NCBI RefSeq assembly: GCF_001269885.1
Contig: NZ_LHVH01000005.1
Location: 1 to 64,000, forward strand
Source: Pseudomonas kilonensis
GTDB taxonomy: Bacteria > Pseudomonadota > Gammaproteobacteria > Pseudomonadales > Pseudomonadaceae
Reading direction: 5' to 3'
DNA length: 64,000 bases
Numbering within the stretch: position 1 is the stretch's first letter; each line of letters begins with the position of its first letter. A model generated the notes under the pieces. That model did not search any database. It was given only the letters and a program-made list of their open reading frames with translations, and was not told the origin of the DNA. Shown here one piece after another: positions 23,969 through 33,059 of this stretch. The position numbers and the translations under genes were made by a program.

Positions 23969-24273
23969 AGATTCCTCATCCCTTCAGATTGTTGGTATGG
24001 CATGCCGGCAGGGCTCGAGGGACGAGAAGTGCGATCAGCCCTACTCCTTAATCCCTGGCCTGGTCACGCACGGCTGAGCGTAGACCGGGATGTTTGATTC
24101 TGCCGAGCGAAGCAGGCGGAAAAATGTCGCGACACGGCTTAATCGATTCAGGTTCCCGAGCGTCGCTACCGTCCATCTTCTTTTATGGCTTGGGATGAAT
24201 CTGATATCAAAGTACTACTAGGCGAAGGTTGTTTCCTCGGCTACGCTTCGGCTACAAAGGGACTACAAACAAG
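23969..24273. other. Divergent intergenic region, collar gene / sulfotransferase
   Basis: These 305 bp must contain promoters for both directions. The only discrete sequence seen is the perfect palindrome TGTCGCGACA at 24125-24134, a possible operator. An AT-richer patch at 24182-24225 may hold the rightward promoter. I see no gene or repeat. Confidence 0.4.
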
Positions 24274-25119
24274 GTGAATGGATTGCCGCAGTTTCACTTC
24301 ATTTCCGGTTTACCGCGCTCAGGCTCGACCCTGCTTTCTGCCATCTTGTTGCAGAATCCGCGCTTTCACGCCGGCATGACCAGTCCCGTCGGCACGCTGT
24401 TCAGCAGCGTCCTGCAGCAATGCAGCGCTGGCAGCGAGTTCGGTTCGGTGATCGACACCGACCTGCGCCGCCGCCTTTTGCGCGGTCTCTTCGACTCCTA
24501 CTACGCCGACAAATCCGACAAGCCGGTCATCTTCGACACCAACCGTCAGTGGTGCGCACGCTTGCCTGCCCTGCAGGATCTGTTTCCCCAAGCCAAGACC
24601 ATCGCCTGTGTGCGCAACGTCGCCTGGGTGCTCGACAGCCTGGAGCGGCTCTACCGCGCCAATCCGTTCGAAAACACCAAGCTGTTCAACGACGATGACG
24701 AGCGCAACACCGTCTACAGCCGCTGTGAAACCCTGGCCCAGCGCAACCGCCTGGTGGGGTTCGCCTGGACGGCGCTCAAAGAGGCTTACTACGGTGAGAA
24801 CGCCGAGTCGCTGCTGATCGTTGATTACGATTTGTTGAGCCAGGCCCCGGAGCGGGTGATGCGCCTGGTGTACGACTTCATCGGCGAACCCTGGTTCGAA
24901 CACGATTTCAATCACTTGACCTACGACGCACCGGCCTTCGACCAGGCCCTGGGCGTTGCCGGCCTGCACAAGGTCAAGCCCAAGGTCGCGCCGCAAGCCC
25001 GGCGGACCTTGCTGCCGCCGGATCTGTTTGAAAAGTATGCCGAGTTGTCATTCTGGCGCGATGGGTCCGCAAGCGCCGCCAATGTCATTCGTATGAAAAC
25101 CGACGCCGCCGTCAGCTGA
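24274..25119 (+). CDS. Sulfotransferase family protein (first of two)
   Basis: This putative PAPS-dependent sulfotransferase has ~281 residues. GTG 24274 was preferred because the conserved fold begins at once (FHFISGLPRSGSTLLSAILL); the frame is open to TTG 24229 but that adds a non-family extension. GLPRSGSTLL is the 5'-phosphosulfate-binding loop. CVRNVAWVLDSLERLYRANP corresponds to the 3'-phosphate-binding region, and LLIVDYDLLSQAPERVMRLV and YDFIGEPWFEHDFNHL are typical of the Sulfotransfer_3 type. Proteins of this group can sulfate tyrosines or small molecules. Position just before the giant DUF4347 gene and the second sulfotransferase at 33.8 kb suggest the surface protein as substrate; this is inference. 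Confidence 0.82.
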   Translation: MNGLPQFHFISGLPRSGSTLLSAILLQNPRFHAGMTSPVGTLFSSVLQQCSAGSEFGSVIDTDLRRRLLRGLFDSYYADKSDKPVIFDTNRQWCARLPALQDLFPQAKTIACVRNVAWVLDSLERLYRANPFENTKLFNDDDERNTVYSRCETLAQRNRLVGFAWTALKEAYYGENAESLLIVDYDLLSQAPERVMRLVYDFIGEPWFEHDFNHLTYDAPAFDQALGVAGLHKVKPKVAPQARRTLLPPDLFEKYAELSFWRDGSASAANVIRMKTDAAVS

Positions 25120-25132
25120 CTGCGGTTTTTTT
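25106..25132 (+). terminator. Hairpin plus T-run overlapping the sulfotransferase stop codon
   Basis: CCGCC-GTCAG/CTGAC-TGCGG forms a compact stem around the TGA stop and is followed by TTTTTTT. It lies 40 bp before the start of the giant gene, so it could terminate or attenuate transcription into it. Confidence 0.6.
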
Positions 25133-25171
25133 CATTTGCGTGTTCAAGAAGTTCGAGTCCAGGTGATCGTC

Positions 25172-28100
25172 ATGTGGTGGAGCAAAGGCAAATCGCGGGT
25201 AACCGAGGGCGCACAGGCCCTGGCATCGCCAATGATCATGTCCCTGGAGCCGCGAATGCTGTTCGACGGCGCGGTGGCGGCAACCGTGGCCGACGCCGCG
25301 CAACCGGACGCGCAGCCGACCGCTGATGCCGCGAAGGCGCCGACGGCCGACCAGCCTTCCGACAACCATGCGCCTCAAGGTCAGACTGACGCCACCGAGG
25401 CTGCCGTCCCAGGCAAGTCTGTGGTGTTCGTCGATTCCCGGGTCAAGGATGCCGCCAACCTGCTCGAAGGCGTGGCGCCCGGTACCCAGGTGGTGCAACT
25501 GGATGCCACCAAAGACGGCTTGCAGCAGATTGCCGATTACCTGGACACCCATCAGGGCATCAGCTCGGTGCAGATCATCGCCCACGGTAACGCCGGTGAC
25601 TTGTGGCTGGGCAACAGCTACCTGTCGGCGGACAACGTCCAGGCCCGCAGCGAAGTGCTCGCGCAGATCGGCCAGGACATGAACGCCGGTGGCGATATCC
25701 TGATCTATGGCTGCTACACCGCCGAAGGCGAACGTGGCCTGAGTCTGGTCGATTCATTGGCGCAGTTGACCGGCCGCGACGTGGCGGCGTCCAACGACCG
25801 CACGGGCCTGGGCGGCGACTGGGACCTGGAAATCGCCACCGGCAGCATCGAAAGCGCCAACGTGCTCTCGGCCAATGCCATGAGCGAGTATCAATGGGGC
25901 CTGGCCACCTGGACCGCCACCAACAACCTCAATAGCGGCGTGGGCTCCCTGCGCGCCGCTCTGGCGTCCGCGGAGAACGGCGACATCGTCACCTTCAACA
26001 CCGGCATGATCGTCGGGCTGACCTCGGTGCTGGTGGTCGACGTGAACATCACCATCGATGGCGACCTCAATAACGACAACGTCGCCGAGGTGACTCTCGA
26101 CGGTCAGAACCGAACCCAGATCCTGCAAGTGACGTCCGGCACCACGGCCACCCTCGATGGCCTGGTGATTACCCGGGGCATGGTGGCAGGCAACGGTGGT
26201 AACGGCGGCGACGATGCGCTGGTGTCCCAGGGCGGCGGCATCTACAACGCCGGCACCTTGACCCTGCGCAACGTCACGGTGACCGCGAACGCCGCCTCGG
26301 GCGGCGGTGGTGGCGGTGGTGTAACGCCGCAGTACGCCGGTGGTGGCGGCGGTGGCGGTGGCGCGCTCACTGGCGGTACCGGTGGCAAGGGCGGCGACAC
26401 GCTCAACTCTACGGGCTCCAACGGCACGGCCGGACAAGGGGGCGCCGGTGGCGGCTTCTTCAACATTGGCGGGCGTGGCGGTTCCACCACGGGTGGCGCG
26501 GGCGGTGCGGCTTATCCGGGCTACAGCACCGGTTCGGCCGGCGGCACGGCCACCAGCGGAGGCTTGTCCATCGGCGGTGGCGGCGGCGGTGACGGGTATG
26601 ACAATTTTGGCGGCGACGGCGGCGGTGCGGTGGGGGGTATCTACAACGATACCGGCGCGACCCTGCGGATCATCGGCAACTCGACCATTTCCAACAACGT
26701 CGGTGCCGGCGGTGGCGGTGGTGGCGGCGGGGCTGGCGGTAGCTATCTCCAGGCGGGTGGTGCGGGCGGTGTCGGTGTCGGCGCCATCTGGAACAAAGGT
26801 TCGATCCTGATCACCGCTGCCAACTTCGCCGCCCTGGCCGGTAACGTCGGCGGCAGCGGCGTGGGTGGGACGAGTGCGGGCACCGCGGGTGTTTCGCCGG
26901 CGTCGGTGGCCAACGTCTACGGCGATGGCGGTACTATCAACACCAACTATGTGCCGGACGAGACGCCGCCCACCGCGACCGTCGTGGTGGCCAATACCAA
27001 CCTGAACTCCGGTGGCACATCGACGGTCACCATCACCTTCTCCGAAGCCGTGACCGGCCTTACCGCGGCGGACCTGACGGTGCAGAACGGCACCGTCGGC
27101 ACTTTGACCACTGGTGACGGCGGCATCACCTGGACCGGGACGTTGACCGCGGCCAGCAACATCGCCGACACCACCAACATCATCACCCTGAACAATACCG
27201 GCGTGGCCGACCTGGCCGGCAATACCGGCGTGGGTACCACCGACTCGAACAATTACATCGTCAACGACACCGTGGCGCCCACGGCGTCCATTGTGGTGAG
27301 CGACACGGCCCTCAGGATTGGCGAGACCTCGACGGTCACCATCACCTTCTCCGAGGCCGTTTCCGGCTTTACCACGGCCGACATGACGGTGGCCAACGGT
27401 ACGCTCAGCGGCCTGAGCACCAGCGACGGTGGCATCACCTGGACGGCCACGCTGACGCCGGATGCGACGATCACCGATACCTCCAATCTCATTGTCCTGA
27501 ACAATACGGGCGTGGCGGACCTCAATGGCAACGCTGGCGTGGGGACGACCAACTCCAACAACTACGCCATCGACACGCAACGCCCGACCGCCACCATCGT
27601 GGTGTCTGACACCGCGCTGCGCATCGGTGAAACCTCCGTGGTGACCATCACCTTCACCGAGGCCGTGAGTGGTTTCACCACCGCCGACCTGACGGTCGCC
27701 AATGGCACGGTCACCGGCCTGAGCAGCAGCGACGGTGGTATCACCTGGACCGGGACGCTCACCCCGAGCGCCAGCATCGATGACACCAGCAACCTGGTCA
27801 CCTTGACCAACAGCGGCATTGCCGACCTGTCCGGGAACGCCGGCAGCGGGACCACTGACTCGAACAACTACGCCGTCGATACCCTGCGTCCGACCGCCAC
27901 CATCGTGGTGGCCGATACCGCGCTGAACATCGGTGAAACGTCCCTGGTGACGATCACCTTCAGCGAGGCCGTCACGGGCTTCACCCTGGCGGACATGACC
28001 GTTGCCAACGGCTCCTTGAGCGGGCTGAGCAGCGGCGACGGCGGCATCACCTGGACCGCGACGCTCACCCCGAGCGCCAGCGTCAGCGATGCCACCAACC

Positions 28101-31100
28101 TGATCATCCTGGCCAATACCGGTGTGGCGGACGCGGCGGGCAACACCGGCAGCGGCACCACCAGCTCCAACAACTACGCGGTCGACACGCAGCGGCCAAC
28201 CGCTAGCATCGTTGTAGCCGACACCTCCCTGAGCGTTGGCGAAACCTCCCTGGTGACCATCACCTTCAACGAAGCGGTGACAGGCTTCACCACCGCCGAC
28301 CTGACGGTCGCCAACGGCACGGTCACCGGCCTGAGCAGCGGCGACGGCGGCATCACCTGGACCGGGACGCTCACGCCAAGCGCCAGCACCAGTGACACCA
28401 GCAACCTCATCACCCTGGATAACACTGGCTTGACTGACGCGGCGGGCAACGCCGGCAGTGGCACCACCGACTCCAACAACTACGCCATCGACACCGCGCG
28501 TCCGACCGCCACCATTGTGGTCGCCGACACGGCCATCGCCGCTGGCGAAACATCGGTGGTGACGATCACCTTCAGCGAGGCGGTGACTGGTTTCACCCTG
28601 GCCGACCTGAGCGTCACCAACGGTAGCCTGAGCGGCCTGAGCACCAGCGACAACATCACCTACACCGCGACCTTCACACCGAGCGCGGGCGTCAGTGATG
28701 CCACCAACCTGGTTACGCTCAATAACACCGGCGTGGTGGACGGCGCGGGCAATACCGGCAGTGGCACCACCGACTCCAACAACTACGCCGTCGACACCCA
28801 GCGTCCGACCGCCACCATCGTGGTCGCCGACACGGCGCTGAGCGTCGGCGAAACCTCGCTGGTGACCATTACCTTCTCCGAGGCGGTCAGCGGCTTCGAC
28901 AATTCGGACCTGAGCATCGCCAACGGCACGCTGAGTGCGGTCAGCAGCAGTGATGGCGGCATCACCTGGACCGCCACCTTCACCCCGGCCCTCGGGGTCA
29001 GCGACACGTCCAACCTTATTGTCCTGAACAACACCGGGGTCAACGATGGGGCGGGCAACACCGGCACCGGCACCACCAGTTCCAACAACTATGCCATCGA
29101 CACCAACGTGCCGACGGCGACCATCGTGGTGGCCGATACGTCCCTGAGCATCGGTGAAACCACCGTAGTGACCATCACCTTCAACGAGGCGGTGAGTGGT
29201 TTCGACAACAGCGACCTGACCATCAGCAACGGCACCCTGAGCACCATGAGCAGCACCGACGGCGGCGTCACCTGGACGGCCACGTTCACGCCGAGCGCGA
29301 GCATTTCCGATACCAGCAACGTGATCACCCTGGACAACACCGGCTTGATCAACGGCGCGGGCAACGCGGGTGTGGGCACTACCGACTCCAACAACTACGC
29401 CGTCGATACGGTGCGCCCAACCGCGACCATCGTCGTGGCCGACACGGCCATTGCCGCTGGCGAGACCTCGCTGGTGACCATCACCTTCAGCGAGGCGGTG
29501 ACGGCGTTCACCAGTGCCGACCTGGCGGTCGCCAATGGCGTGATCTCCGGGCTGAGCAGTAGCGACGGCGGCATCACCTGGACCGCGACCCTCACGCCGA
29601 CCGCTGGCGTCACGGACACCAGCAACGTCATCTCGCTCAACAGCGGTGGCATCGTTGACGTGGCCGGCAACGCCAACGTCGGCACCACCGATTCGAACAA
29701 CTACAGCGTCGACAGCCAGCGTCCGACCGCCACCATCGTGCTGAGCGATTCGGTGTTGAAACCGGGTGAAACCGCGCAGGTGACCATCACCTTCAGCGAG
29801 GCAGTGACCGGTTTCAGCAACGCGGACCTGAGCGTTGCCAACGGCACCCTGAGCGCCGTCAGCAGCAGCGATGGCGGCCTGACCTGGACCGCGACCTTCA
29901 CGCCGACCCAGGGCGTGACCGACGCCAGCAACCTGATCATCCTGGACAATACCGGCGTGAGCGATGCGGCCGGCAATACCGGGACAGGCACCACCGATTC
30001 GGCCAATTATGTGGTCGAGACGCAGGTACCGACGGCCACGATCGTGGTGGCCGACAGTGCGCTGCAGATAGGGGAAACCTCGCAGGTCACTATTACGTTC
30101 TCGGAAGCGGTGAGTGGTTTCGACAACAGCGACTTGACCATCAGCAACGGCACGCTCAGCAATGTGTCGTCCACCGACGGCGGCGTCACCTGGACGGCGA
30201 CGTTCACGCCGAGCGCCAGCATCACCGACACCAGCAACCTGATCAGCCTGGACACCAGCGGTGTGGTCAACGCCTCGGGCAACAGCGGTGTCGGCGTGGT
30301 GGACTCCAACAACTACGCGATCGACACGGTTCGCCCTGGCGCCACCATCACCGTGGGCGACACCACCCTGGGCATCGGCCAGAGCACCACCGTGACCATC
30401 AGCTTCACCGAGGCGGTGTCCGGTTTCGACTTGTCGGATCTGAGTGTCGCCAATGGCGTGTTGTCCAACCTTGCCAGCAGTGACGGTGGCCTGACCTGGA
30501 CCGCGACCCTGACGCCGACTGCCGGCGTCAACGATGCCACCAACCTGATCCTGCTCGACGCCAGCAATGTGCAGGACCTGGCCGGCAACGCCGGCGTGGG
30601 CATCGCGATTTCCGCCAACTACGCACTCGACGCCACCCGGCCGACGGCAACCATCGTGGTCGCCGACCCGAACCTGACGGTGGGCGAGACGACCCAGGTG
30701 ACCTTCACCTTCAGCGAAGCGGTGACGGATTTTGACCTGTCGGACCTCAGCGTCACCAACGGTGAACTGACCAACCTGGCCACCAGCGATGGCGGCAGGA
30801 CCTGGACCGCGACGTTCACACCAACGGTGAATCTCACCGACCCGAGCAACTTCATTGCCCTGGACACCAGCAACATCAGCGACCAGACGGGCAACGCCGG
30901 GGCCAGCGTGGCGGTGTCCAACAACTATGCGATCGACACCGTGGTGCCCAACGATGTGAAGCCGCCACCGGAGTTCCTGACGTCCGACCCGGTCACGGTT
31001 ATCCCGCCGTCCGAGGTGCCGTTGCAACCGATCGTCTTTACCCCGCCGACCGGCAACCTGGGTTCGCCGCTGGGCTTCCCACCGCTGTTCGAGCAACGGG

Positions 31101-31492
31101 ACGTGGGCGGGGGCCTGCGACCGATTGGGGATATTTTCATCAACCAAGGCGCACTGGCGCCGAGCTATATCGCCCAGGTTTTCAGCAGTGACGCTGCCGG
31201 CGATGGCAGTGGCCAGGGGTTCCTGGGCTTTGGTGGGGGCGATGGCGGGGTGTTCGGCAGCAGCACGCTTTCGACCCTGTTCGGCCAGGACTCCACTTCC
31301 GAGGGCGAGTCGATGGAGGCCTTCGGCAGCCAGTCGATGCAGGGCGGCGATGTGTCCCAAGGGCTGCGCGGGATGTTCGGGGCGCCCACCCTGGGTCAGC
31401 AGCTGCAACAGCTCAAGGACACTGAACAACGTCAGGTCGATAGCCTGGCAACCGCGTTACGACAGGTCGGCATCAGCCAAGTGCAGGCCTGA
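25172..31492 (+). CDS. Giant DUF4347 / Ig-like repeat surface protein
   Basis: This large secreted or surface protein has 2106 residues from ATG 25172 (AGGTGAT upstream; TTG 25136 is an unlikely earlier start). It has no classical signal peptide. Near the N-terminus is LEPRMLFDGA (25-34), the LEPR-type motif found in giant exported proteins. Residues ~83-240 are DUF4347 (VVFVDSRVKDAANLLEG, then IIAHGNAGDLWLG and LIYGCYTAEG) with H138 and C181 placed like the His/Cys pair of caspase-like peptidases. Residues ~250-590 start like a beta-helix and include very Gly-rich stretches. About 26947-30924 encodes 13 Ig-like units of ~102 residues. The last ~190 residues are Pro/Gly-rich, then a helical tail (LGQQLQQLKDTEQRQ). 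Neighbours supply adaptors and a TolC-like channel. An adhesin role is likely but unproven. Confidence 0.88.
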   Translation: MWWSKGKSRVTEGAQALASPMIMSLEPRMLFDGAVAATVADAAQPDAQPTADAAKAPTADQPSDNHAPQGQTDATEAAVPGKSVVFVDSRVKDAANLLEGVAPGTQVVQLDATKDGLQQIADYLDTHQGISSVQIIAHGNAGDLWLGNSYLSADNVQARSEVLAQIGQDMNAGGDILIYGCYTAEGERGLSLVDSLAQLTGRDVAASNDRTGLGGDWDLEIATGSIESANVLSANAMSEYQWGLATWTATNNLNSGVGSLRAALASAENGDIVTFNTGMIVGLTSVLVVDVNITIDGDLNNDNVAEVTLDGQNRTQILQVTSGTTATLDGLVITRGMVAGNGGNGGDDALVSQGGGIYNAGTLTLRNVTVTANAASGGGGGGGVTPQYAGGGGGGGGALTGGTGGKGGDTLNSTGSNGTAGQGGAGGGFFNIGGRGGSTTGGAGGAAYPGYSTGSAGGTATSGGLSIGGGGGGDGYDNFGGDGGGAVGGIYNDTGATLRIIGNSTISNNVGAGGGGGGGGAGGSYLQAGGAGGVGVGAIWNKGSILITAANFAALAGNVGGSGVGGTSAGTAGVSPASVANVYGDGGTINTNYVPDETPPTATVVVANTNLNSGGTSTVTITFSEAVTGLTAADLTVQNGTVGTLTTGDGGITWTGTLTAASNIADTTNIITLNNTGVADLAGNTGVGTTDSNNYIVNDTVAPTASIVVSDTALRIGETSTVTITFSEAVSGFTTADMTVANGTLSGLSTSDGGITWTATLTPDATITDTSNLIVLNNTGVADLNGNAGVGTTNSNNYAIDTQRPTATIVVSDTALRIGETSVVTITFTEAVSGFTTADLTVANGTVTGLSSSDGGITWTGTLTPSASIDDTSNLVTLTNSGIADLSGNAGSGTTDSNNYAVDTLRPTATIVVADTALNIGETSLVTITFSEAVTGFTLADMTVANGSLSGLSSGDGGITWTATLTPSASVSDATNLIILANTGVADAAGNTGSGTTSSNNYAVDTQRPTASIVVADTSLSVGETSLVTITFNEAVTGFTTADLTVANGTVTGLSSGDGGITWTGTLTPSASTSDTSNLITLDNTGLTDAAGNAGSGTTDSNNYAIDTARPTATIVVADTAIAAGETSVVTITFSEAVTGFTLADLSVTNGSLSGLSTSDNITYTATFTPSAGVSDATNLVTLNNTGVVDGAGNTGSGTTDSNNYAVDTQRPTATIVVADTALSVGETSLVTITFSEAVSGFDNSDLSIANGTLSAVSSSDGGITWTATFTPALGVSDTSNLIVLNNTGVNDGAGNTGTGTTSSNNYAIDTNVPTATIVVADTSLSIGETTVVTITFNEAVSGFDNSDLTISNGTLSTMSSTDGGVTWTATFTPSASISDTSNVITLDNTGLINGAGNAGVGTTDSNNYAVDTVRPTATIVVADTAIAAGETSLVTITFSEAVTAFTSADLAVANGVISGLSSSDGGITWTATLTPTAGVTDTSNVISLNSGGIVDVAGNANVGTTDSNNYSVDSQRPTATIVLSDSVLKPGETAQVTITFSEAVTGFSNADLSVANGTLSAVSSSDGGLTWTATFTPTQGVTDASNLIILDNTGVSDAAGNTGTGTTDSANYVVETQVPTATIVVADSALQIGETSQVTITFSEAVSGFDNSDLTISNGTLSNVSSTDGGVTWTATFTPSASITDTSNLISLDTSGVVNASGNSGVGVVDSNNYAIDTVRPGATITVGDTTLGIGQSTTVTISFTEAVSGFDLSDLSVANGVLSNLASSDGGLTWTATLTPTAGVNDATNLILLDASNVQDLAGNAGVGIAISANYALDATRPTATIVVADPNLTVGETTQVTFTFSEAVTDFDLSDLSVTNGELTNLATSDGGRTWTATFTPTVNLTDPSNFIALDTSNISDQTGNAGASVAVSNNYAIDTVVPNDVKPPPEFLTSDPVTVIPPSEVPLQPIVFTPPTGNLGSPLGFPPLFEQRDVGGGLRPIGDIFINQGALAPSYIAQVFSSDAAGDGSGQGFLGFGGGDGGVFGSSTLSTLFGQDSTSEGESMEAFGSQSMQGGDVSQGLRGMFGAPTLGQQLQQLKDTEQRQVDSLATALRQVGISQVQA
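26170..26940 (+). repeat. Glycine-rich low-complexity coding region
   Basis: Runs of GGC/GGT codons encode blocks such as GGGGGGGV, GGGGGGGGAL and GGGGGGGGAGG, separated by beta-helix-like stretches (GIYNAGTLTLRNVTVTAN). It divides the DUF4347 head from the Ig repeats and probably forms a flexible or layered spacer. Confidence 0.75.
26947..30924 (+). repeat. Thirteen ~306-bp tandem coding repeats (Ig-like units)
   Basis: Units start near 26947, 27253, 27562, 27868, 28174, 28480, 28783, 29089, 29395, 29701, 30007, 30313 and 30619. Eleven are 306 bp, one is 309 (27253) and one is 303 (28480). Each encodes a version of PTATIVVADTAL, then GETSLVTITFSEAVTGF, then DGGITWTATLTP and SNNYAVDT. Sequence drifts along the array, with the final two units the most divergent. 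Confidence 0.9.
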
Positions 31493-31532
31493 ATTCTAAA
31501 AAATATTGGGGCAGCCAGGGGCAATCCAGGGA

Positions 31533-33047
31533 ATGAATAGAAGTCAGAAGTTATTCGGTATGAGTGTGCTGGCGTTGGTGGTGAGTGGATGTGCGGTCAC
31601 CAGCGATCCGATCGAGCGTAGCGTCAGCGAACAGCGCGCTCGAACTGACCTGCAGAACATGTACAAGGATCAGGAGCCGCTCAGCGGCCCACTGACCCTG
31701 CACCAGGCCATGGCCCGGGCAGTGAAGTACAACCTCGAAGGCCGCTTGAAGATCATGGAGGAAGCCCTGGCCAAGCGTCAGTTGGACCTGGCCAGTTTCG
31801 ACATGCTGCCGCGCATGGCCCTGGACGCCGGCTACGTGGGCCGTAACAACGTCAGTGCTTCCAGCAGCCAGAGCGTGGAAACCGGTACCCAGTCCCTGGA
31901 GCCGTCGACCTCCCAGGACCGCGACCGCGAGGTGGCGGACCTGACCATGGTCTGGAATGTGCTCGATTTCGGCGTCAGCTACATCAGCGCCAAGCAGGCC
32001 GGGGACCAGCGCCTGATCGTGCAGGAGCGCCGGCGCAAGGTGATCAACACCATCGTCCAGGACGTGCGTTCGGCCTACTGGCGCGCCATGGCCGCCGAGC
32101 GTCTGCTCAAACAGATCGACAGCCTGATGGTTCGGGTCGAGGCGGCGCGTGACAACAGCCAGAGCATGAGCGAACAGCGCATCGGTGACCCGGTGCAGGC
32201 CTTGGGTTACCAGCGCTCGCTGATCCAGGCCACCCGCCAGCTGGAAGAGCAGCGCCGAGCGCTGTCCCTGGCCAAGACCGAACTGGCGACCTTGATCAAC
32301 CTGCCTTTGGGCACCGAGCTGACCCTGGCGACCCAGGATGAATACACCATCCCGGAACTCAAGGTCGACCTGGCCCGTCTCGAACAGGAAGCCCTGGCCA
32401 GCCGTCCGGAACTGCGCGAGCAGGATTACCAGACCCGCATCACCGCCGCCGAAACCCGCAAAGCCATGCTGCGCCTGCTGCCGGGGCTGGAGTTTTCCGC
32501 CGGCGGGCATTACGACAGCAACTCGTTCCTGGTGGAGCAGGGCTGGGCCGACTATGGCGTGAAAGTCACCTGGAACCTGTTCAACGTGATTTCCGCCCCG
32601 GCGGCCATCGACGTGGCCAAGGCCGGTGAAGAAGTGGCGTCGGCACGGCGCCAGGCGATGTCGATTGCTGTGCTGGCGCAGTTGTACGTGGCCAATGCCA
32701 ACTATCGCGAAGCGCTTCGCCAGTTCAAGACCAGCCAGCAACTGGCGGACATCGACGGGCAGATTGTCGGTCAGTTGCGCAGCCGTCACCAGGCTGCCGG
32801 CATTGGCGAGCTGGACCTGATCCAGGGTGAACTGAACACCCTGCAGGCCGATCTGCGCCGGGACCTGGCTTATGCCGACATGCGCAACGCCTACGGGCAG
32901 ATCTTCGCCAGCGCCGGCCTCGACCCACTGCCAAACGAAGTGCAATCGACCGAAGTCCAGTCGATCGCCACGGCGCTGGCTAACCGCGAAGCGGCCTGGG
33001 CCCAGGGCGATATCACCGTGCCGAAGACGGCCGCGGTGACTCAATAA
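31533..33047 (+). CDS. TolC-family outer-membrane channel lipoprotein
   Basis: This 504-residue outer-membrane efflux protein lies 40 bp after the giant gene. ATG 31533 was chosen because CCAGGGA precedes it and it opens a lipoprotein signal (MNRSQKLFGMSVLALVVSGC, lipidated Cys20). Two outer-membrane-efflux-protein repeats with long coiled coils follow (LTLHQAMARAVKYNLEGRL, RRKVINTIVQDVRSAYWRAM, GVKVTWNLFNVISAPAAIDV). Together with the three HlyD-like proteins at 18.2-22.3 kb it could make an envelope-spanning export path for the DUF4347 protein. No ABC ATPase is seen in the locus, so either LapB-like proteins elsewhere or the M50 fusion protein must serve as the inner-membrane part. Confidence 0.88.
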   Translation: MNRSQKLFGMSVLALVVSGCAVTSDPIERSVSEQRARTDLQNMYKDQEPLSGPLTLHQAMARAVKYNLEGRLKIMEEALAKRQLDLASFDMLPRMALDAGYVGRNNVSASSSQSVETGTQSLEPSTSQDRDREVADLTMVWNVLDFGVSYISAKQAGDQRLIVQERRRKVINTIVQDVRSAYWRAMAAERLLKQIDSLMVRVEAARDNSQSMSEQRIGDPVQALGYQRSLIQATRQLEEQRRALSLAKTELATLINLPLGTELTLATQDEYTIPELKVDLARLEQEALASRPELREQDYQTRITAAETRKAMLRLLPGLEFSAGGHYDSNSFLVEQGWADYGVKVTWNLFNVISAPAAIDVAKAGEEVASARRQAMSIAVLAQLYVANANYREALRQFKTSQQLADIDGQIVGQLRSRHQAAGIGELDLIQGELNTLQADLRRDLAYADMRNAYGQIFASAGLDPLPNEVQSTEVQSIATALANREAAWAQGDITVPKTAAVTQ

Positions 33048-33059
33048 CCGGGCGCTGGC

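Noticed and set aside
24229-24273. Earlier TTG start for the first sulfotransferase
   Set aside because: The added 15 residues are not family-like and lie in the AT-rich promoter-type stretch; GTG 24274 starts right before the conserved fold.
25754-31429. A 1891-codon open frame antisense to the DUF4347 gene
   Set aside because: The 306-bp repeats are a multiple of three, so one stop-free antisense frame repeats thirteen times. The product has no family pattern and the sense strand is clearly coding.
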